Origin: an uncultured Bacteroidales bacterium
GTDB lineage: Bacteria; Bacteroidota; Bacteroidia; Bacteroidales; Paludibacteraceae
Reading direction: 5' to 3'
Assembly (NCBI GenBank): GCA_937891905.1
Contig: CALATT010000017.1
Span: forward strand, 1-7,608
Length of the DNA stretch: 7,608 nucleotides
A program made the translations under genes and the position numbers. A model generated the notes under the pieces. The model searched no databases. It saw nothing but the letters and a program-made list of their open reading frames with translations, and had not been told where the DNA came from. This document shows, in pieces, positions 5,559 through 7,608 of this stretch (its first letter is position 1; each line of letters starts with the position of its first letter).

Positions 5559-5633
5559 CGCGGAGTAGAGCAGTGGTAGCTCGTCAGGCTCATAACCTGA
5601 AGGCCGGTGGTTCGATCCCATCCTCCGCAACCA
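5559..5633 (+). tRNA. Initiator tRNA-fMet (CAT anticodon), CCA encoded
   Basis: A full 75-nt cloverleaf. The acceptor stem is CGCGGAG with CTCCGCA, leaving the C1:A72 mismatch that marks bacterial initiators. The D-stem GAGC/GCTC has A11:U24, also initiator-like, with a 7-base D-loop AGTGGTA. The anticodon stem is TCAGG/CCTGA around CTCATAA (anticodon at 5591-5593). Variable loop is AGGCC; T-arm GGTGG-TTCGATC-CCATC has one G-U pair. Discriminator A is followed by an encoded CCA (5631-5633). Initiators normally carry three G:C pairs at 29-31/39-41; here 29:41 is A:U. Confidence 0.96.
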
Positions 5634-5688
5634 AGTTTTTCATAATTTCATAACAGAAAAGAATCTAGACAACAAGAGTCCCAAATGC

Positions 5689-5716
5689 AGTGATGTATGT
5701 GGGGCTTCACTTTTTT
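5689..5716 (+). terminator. Possible terminator after the tRNA
   Basis: AGTGA (5689-5693) can pair with TCACT (5707-5711), followed by six T in total. The stem is only 5 bp with a 13-base loop, so this is a weak candidate. It lies 56 bp after the tRNA and 53 bp before the nuclease start. If it is not a terminator, tRNA transcripts could read into the nuclease gene. Confidence 0.35.
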
Positions 5717-5768
5717 AAAAACCAACACACTACTCATTGCAAACGCAGATTTATATTTAAGTACATAT

Positions 5769-7061
5769 ATGAAAAAAACATTTCTCATCGCCCTCACTCT
5801 ATGCTTCGCAGTACTCGTCGCTGCCGCAGAGAAAGTGACACTCGAAACACTCCAAGCCGATTGGAACAAGTACAACAACCAAGTAGTAACACTCACTACC
5901 CCACTCGTGGTATGCGGTAATTTCTACGACTCACTCATCTTAGCACCACAACGCCTCTATTGCCCCGAAGAATTCGCGGTGGGTTTGGCTGACGGCGACA
6001 GCACCATGTACTACCAAATCATCGAGCAAAACAAACAAAATAGTATATGCGTTCATTGCCGCAACGCCTACTACGATGTGCGCACAGGAGATATCATCAA
6101 AAATATCACCGCGCGTGTCACCAGCGAGAGACACCTACTCACAGGTAAGTCACTGCGCACCAAGCATACCAAACAAACACCACTACCCAAGAAAAATAAG
6201 AATCACCTACGCGTGGTGGGAACGAATATAGAGAACTATTTCGCCGATTTAGGAGGTTATGCTACACGCAAGACCACACCCGCACAGCAACAAGTAAAGA
6301 CACAAAAAGTGGTAAAAGCACTCCATAAGATGGACGCTGACATCTTCGCTATCTGTGAGATGCAACAAGGCGACAAAGCACCGCTTATGCTCCTTGCCGA
6401 ACTCAACAAGAAAGGTAATCAATACGATTATGTCAACCTTGGATTGCCTAACCAAGACCAGATAAGCGGGGCTTTTATTTATAATAAGGAACGCGTGCGC
6501 CCGTACGCAGAATGGCTCTCCGCCTACTCTGCCGTCACCAGCCATTACCACACACGCCTGATCGCACAGGGATTTGAACTGCTCGATAAGAATGGACAAC
6601 CCACAGGCAAAAAACTGATTGTGAATGTCAATCACTTCAAATCTAAACGCGCTGGCAGACAAGCATACAGCACCCACATGCGCCGATTAGCCAACACCGA
6701 CTCACTGCTCATCATGCTACCCAAAGCCGTAGAGCAATTCGAAGATAGCGATATTCTACTCCTGGGCGACTATAACTGCTACACCCAAGAGACACCTATA
6801 CAAAAGATCGTACGAGCAGGTTACGCAGATATGCTACAAGCATTCTGCGCACAAGATTATTCGTATAATTACAAAGGATTAGTGGGATACTTAGACCGCT
6901 GCTTCGCTTCGCCCAGCATGGCAGAACAGATAGTACGCGTCATGCCTTGGCATGTCAATACCGACTGGTACTACTCACACGGCGCATACAAAATGCGAGA
7001 TAAATCCCTACACCGCTACGCCGACCACGATCCCATCATCGTTGATATTGAATTGAAGTGA
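5769..7061 (+). CDS. Secreted endonuclease/exonuclease/phosphatase-family nuclease
   Basis: A 430-residue exported nuclease, probably degrading extracellular DNA with divalent metal. Residues 1-20 are a signal peptide (KKT, hydrophobic core, cut after AAA), which is why ATG 5769 is preferred over the upstream in-frame ATG 5697: the longer form would bury the signal in a 24-residue polar lead. Residues about 21-125 look like an OB-fold, as on other large bacterial extracellular nucleases. The EEP domain follows: NIENYF near 155, ICEMQ with metal-binding Glu197, VNVNHFKSK with Asn288 and His289, LLGDYN with Asp334 and Asn336, and ADHDP with Asp419 and His420. All catalytic motifs are present, so the enzyme should be active. 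No promoter consensus is visible upstream; TATATTTA at 5752 lacks a -33 partner. It ends facing the recombinase. Confidence 0.88.
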   Translation: MKKTFLIALTLCFAVLVAAAEKVTLETLQADWNKYNNQVVTLTTPLVVCGNFYDSLILAPQRLYCPEEFAVGLADGDSTMYYQIIEQNKQNSICVHCRNAYYDVRTGDIIKNITARVTSERHLLTGKSLRTKHTKQTPLPKKNKNHLRVVGTNIENYFADLGGYATRKTTPAQQQVKTQKVVKALHKMDADIFAICEMQQGDKAPLMLLAELNKKGNQYDYVNLGLPNQDQISGAFIYNKERVRPYAEWLSAYSAVTSHYHTRLIAQGFELLDKNGQPTGKKLIVNVNHFKSKRAGRQAYSTHMRRLANTDSLLIMLPKAVEQFEDSDILLLGDYNCYTQETPIQKIVRAGYADMLQAFCAQDYSYNYKGLVGYLDRCFASPSMAEQIVRVMPWHVNTDWYYSHGAYKMRDKSLHRYADHDPIIVDIELK

Positions 7062-7074
7062 CCCCGCTGGGACT
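7059..7074. other. tRNA-3'-end-like sequence, possible attachment site
   Basis: Read on the minus strand, AGTCCCAGCGGGGTCA has the layout of a tRNA 3' end: last T-loop bases AGT, a 5-base T-stem strand CCCAG, a 7-base acceptor strand CGGGGTC and discriminator A. It is followed by CTT, not CCA, and no tRNA body lies beside it. Tyrosine recombinases often insert elements into tRNA 3' ends and leave such fragments. It covers the nuclease stop codon. Inference only. Confidence 0.3.
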
Positions 7075-7199
7075 GTCTTTTTGTTCGGCGTGTTTCGGCA
7101 TATTGCGCGAATGTTCGTACAACAAAAGCAGTCATCAGCATTCATCAAAATTTGTTCAACATATCAATTATGCGGATTTTCGCAATGTTCCGCAACCAT
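7062..7199. other. Gap between the nuclease and the recombinase, no gene seen
   Basis: The convergent gap of 200 bp (to 7261) contains no credible gene. A plus-strand frame from 7058 to 7360 shows no family likeness and runs antisense into the recombinase. Base texture changes here from the host style towards words such as TTCGG and CGCGAA, consistent with the edge of an inserted element. Confidence 0.4.
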
Positions 7200-7221
7200 T
7201 CCGGCAAAAATCCGGCAAAAA
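7200..7221. repeat. Perfect 11-bp direct repeat beside the recombinase
   Basis: TCCGGCAAAAA occurs twice in tandem (7200-7210 and 7211-7221), 40 bp beyond the recombinase stop. Pairs of short direct repeats next to an integrase can be its arm-type binding sites. A weak stem CGGCA/TGCCG (7213-7229) overlaps it and could instead serve as the recombinase terminator. Confidence 0.6.
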
Positions 7222-7261
7222 CCGTGCCGTGACTCCTTCAGCCGGTGAAAAAATCGCACTT

Positions 7262-7608
7262 TTATTCAATTTGCTGTATTATCTGCAATTTCATTTCGTC
7301 ATCAACGTCCGTGTACCGGCTGAATGCTTGCGAATTGGCTGCATGTCCGGTGAACGCTGACACGATGCGTTCCGACCGCACCTTCTTGAACATGTTTCCC
7401 ATGAACGTGCGGCGCGCAAGGTGCGATGCAGCGATGTCGCAAATGGCGTGCGGTTCTTCTTCCAACGTGCGTTTGTTCTGAATCAGTACCGTTCGCGTTA
7501 TACCGGCGGCGCGCAATACCCGTTTGATTGCGTCGTTGTATTTGTCTTGCGAAATGAACGGCAACAATCGTTTGTCCGGTTGTCCGGCATACTTGGCGAT
7601 GATGTCTT
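7262..7608 (-). CDS. Tyrosine recombinase/integrase, C-terminal part (cut by the window edge)
   Basis: The frame is open from the right edge (first full codon at 7606) to a TAA at 7262, giving 114 residues of the catalytic domain. A TTG at 7567 is not the start, because the frame continues upstream with matching sequence (DIIAKYAG...KRLLPF). Family landmarks are the SHLARR box (His and Arg of HxxR), TGH (second His), and SRYTDVD with the nucleophile Tyr at 7313-7315, ten residues after the His. These enzymes cut and rejoin DNA through a 3'-phosphotyrosine and integrate phages, conjugative elements or transposons. The N-terminal domains and the first catalytic Arg lie outside the window. Codons look richer in GC than in the host genes. 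Its direction, towards the nuclease, fits an integrase at an element end. Confidence 0.85.
   Translation of the reverse strand, partial: DIIAKYAGQPDKRLLPFISQDKYNDAIKRVLRAAGITRTVLIQNKRTLEEEPHAICDIAASHLARRTFMGNMFKKVRSERIVSAFTGHAANSQAFSRYTDVDDEMKLQIIQQIE

Noticed and set aside
5559..5633. The tRNA-fMet gene as attachment site for the recombinase
   Set aside because: A complete nuclease gene lies between them, and no copy of this tRNA's 3' end is seen near the recombinase.
5697..5768. Upstream ATG start for the nuclease
   Set aside because: It would put 24 residues before a clear signal peptide beginning MKKTFLIAL, and overlaps the terminator-like hairpin.
7058..7481. Plus-strand open frames at the right end
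   Set aside because: They run antisense to the recombinase, which has recognisable catalytic residues, and have no family likeness.

Overview
The window looks like chromosomal DNA of a member of the Bacteroidales (phylum Bacteroidota); I cannot name a genus. The main reason is three promoters of the Bacteroidota primary-sigma type (TTTG, 20 bp, TAnnTTTG). Other support comes from genes without Shine-Dalgarno sequences, a secreted CotH protein ending in a C-terminal tail of a kind seen in this group, and short AT-rich tandem repeats packed into the intergenic gaps.

Layout. Positions 1-631 hold no convincing gene. They contain a minus-strand promoter that reads off the left edge, four separate tandem-repeat blocks (units of 11, 16, 9 and 7 bp), a UUCG-loop hairpin terminator and a plus-strand promoter overlapping it. 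From 632 four genes run on the plus strand: a short nucleosidase-like protein overlapping by 4 bp an RlmI-type 23S rRNA methyltransferase; a 171-bp repeat-filled gap; a DnaQ-like 3'-5' exonuclease; and, 21 bp on, a secreted discoidin-like plus CotH protein. A hairpin-rich gap then leads to a strong promoter and an initiator tRNA-fMet gene (5559-5633). Next comes a secreted endonuclease/exonuclease/phosphatase-family nuclease (5769-7061). At the right edge, on the minus strand, is the C-terminal part of a tyrosine recombinase (7262 to beyond 7608), so an integrated element probably begins between 7062 and 7261.

How the genes fit together. The first two genes are probably translationally coupled and share the promoter at 575-606. 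Both touch S-adenosylmethionine chemistry (nucleoside salvage and rRNA methylation). The exonuclease and CotH genes may be co-transcribed, but no promoter is visible before them. The nuclease is exported and probably scavenges extracellular nucleic acid.

Most of the genes belong to known families. The less ordinary signals are the intergenic repeat blocks, a 17-nt promoter block shared by all three promoters, a clamp-binding-like C-terminus on the exonuclease, an initiator tRNA with A29:U41, and a tRNA-3'-end-like sequence at the nuclease stop codon beside the recombinase. I found no clearly new multi-gene system.
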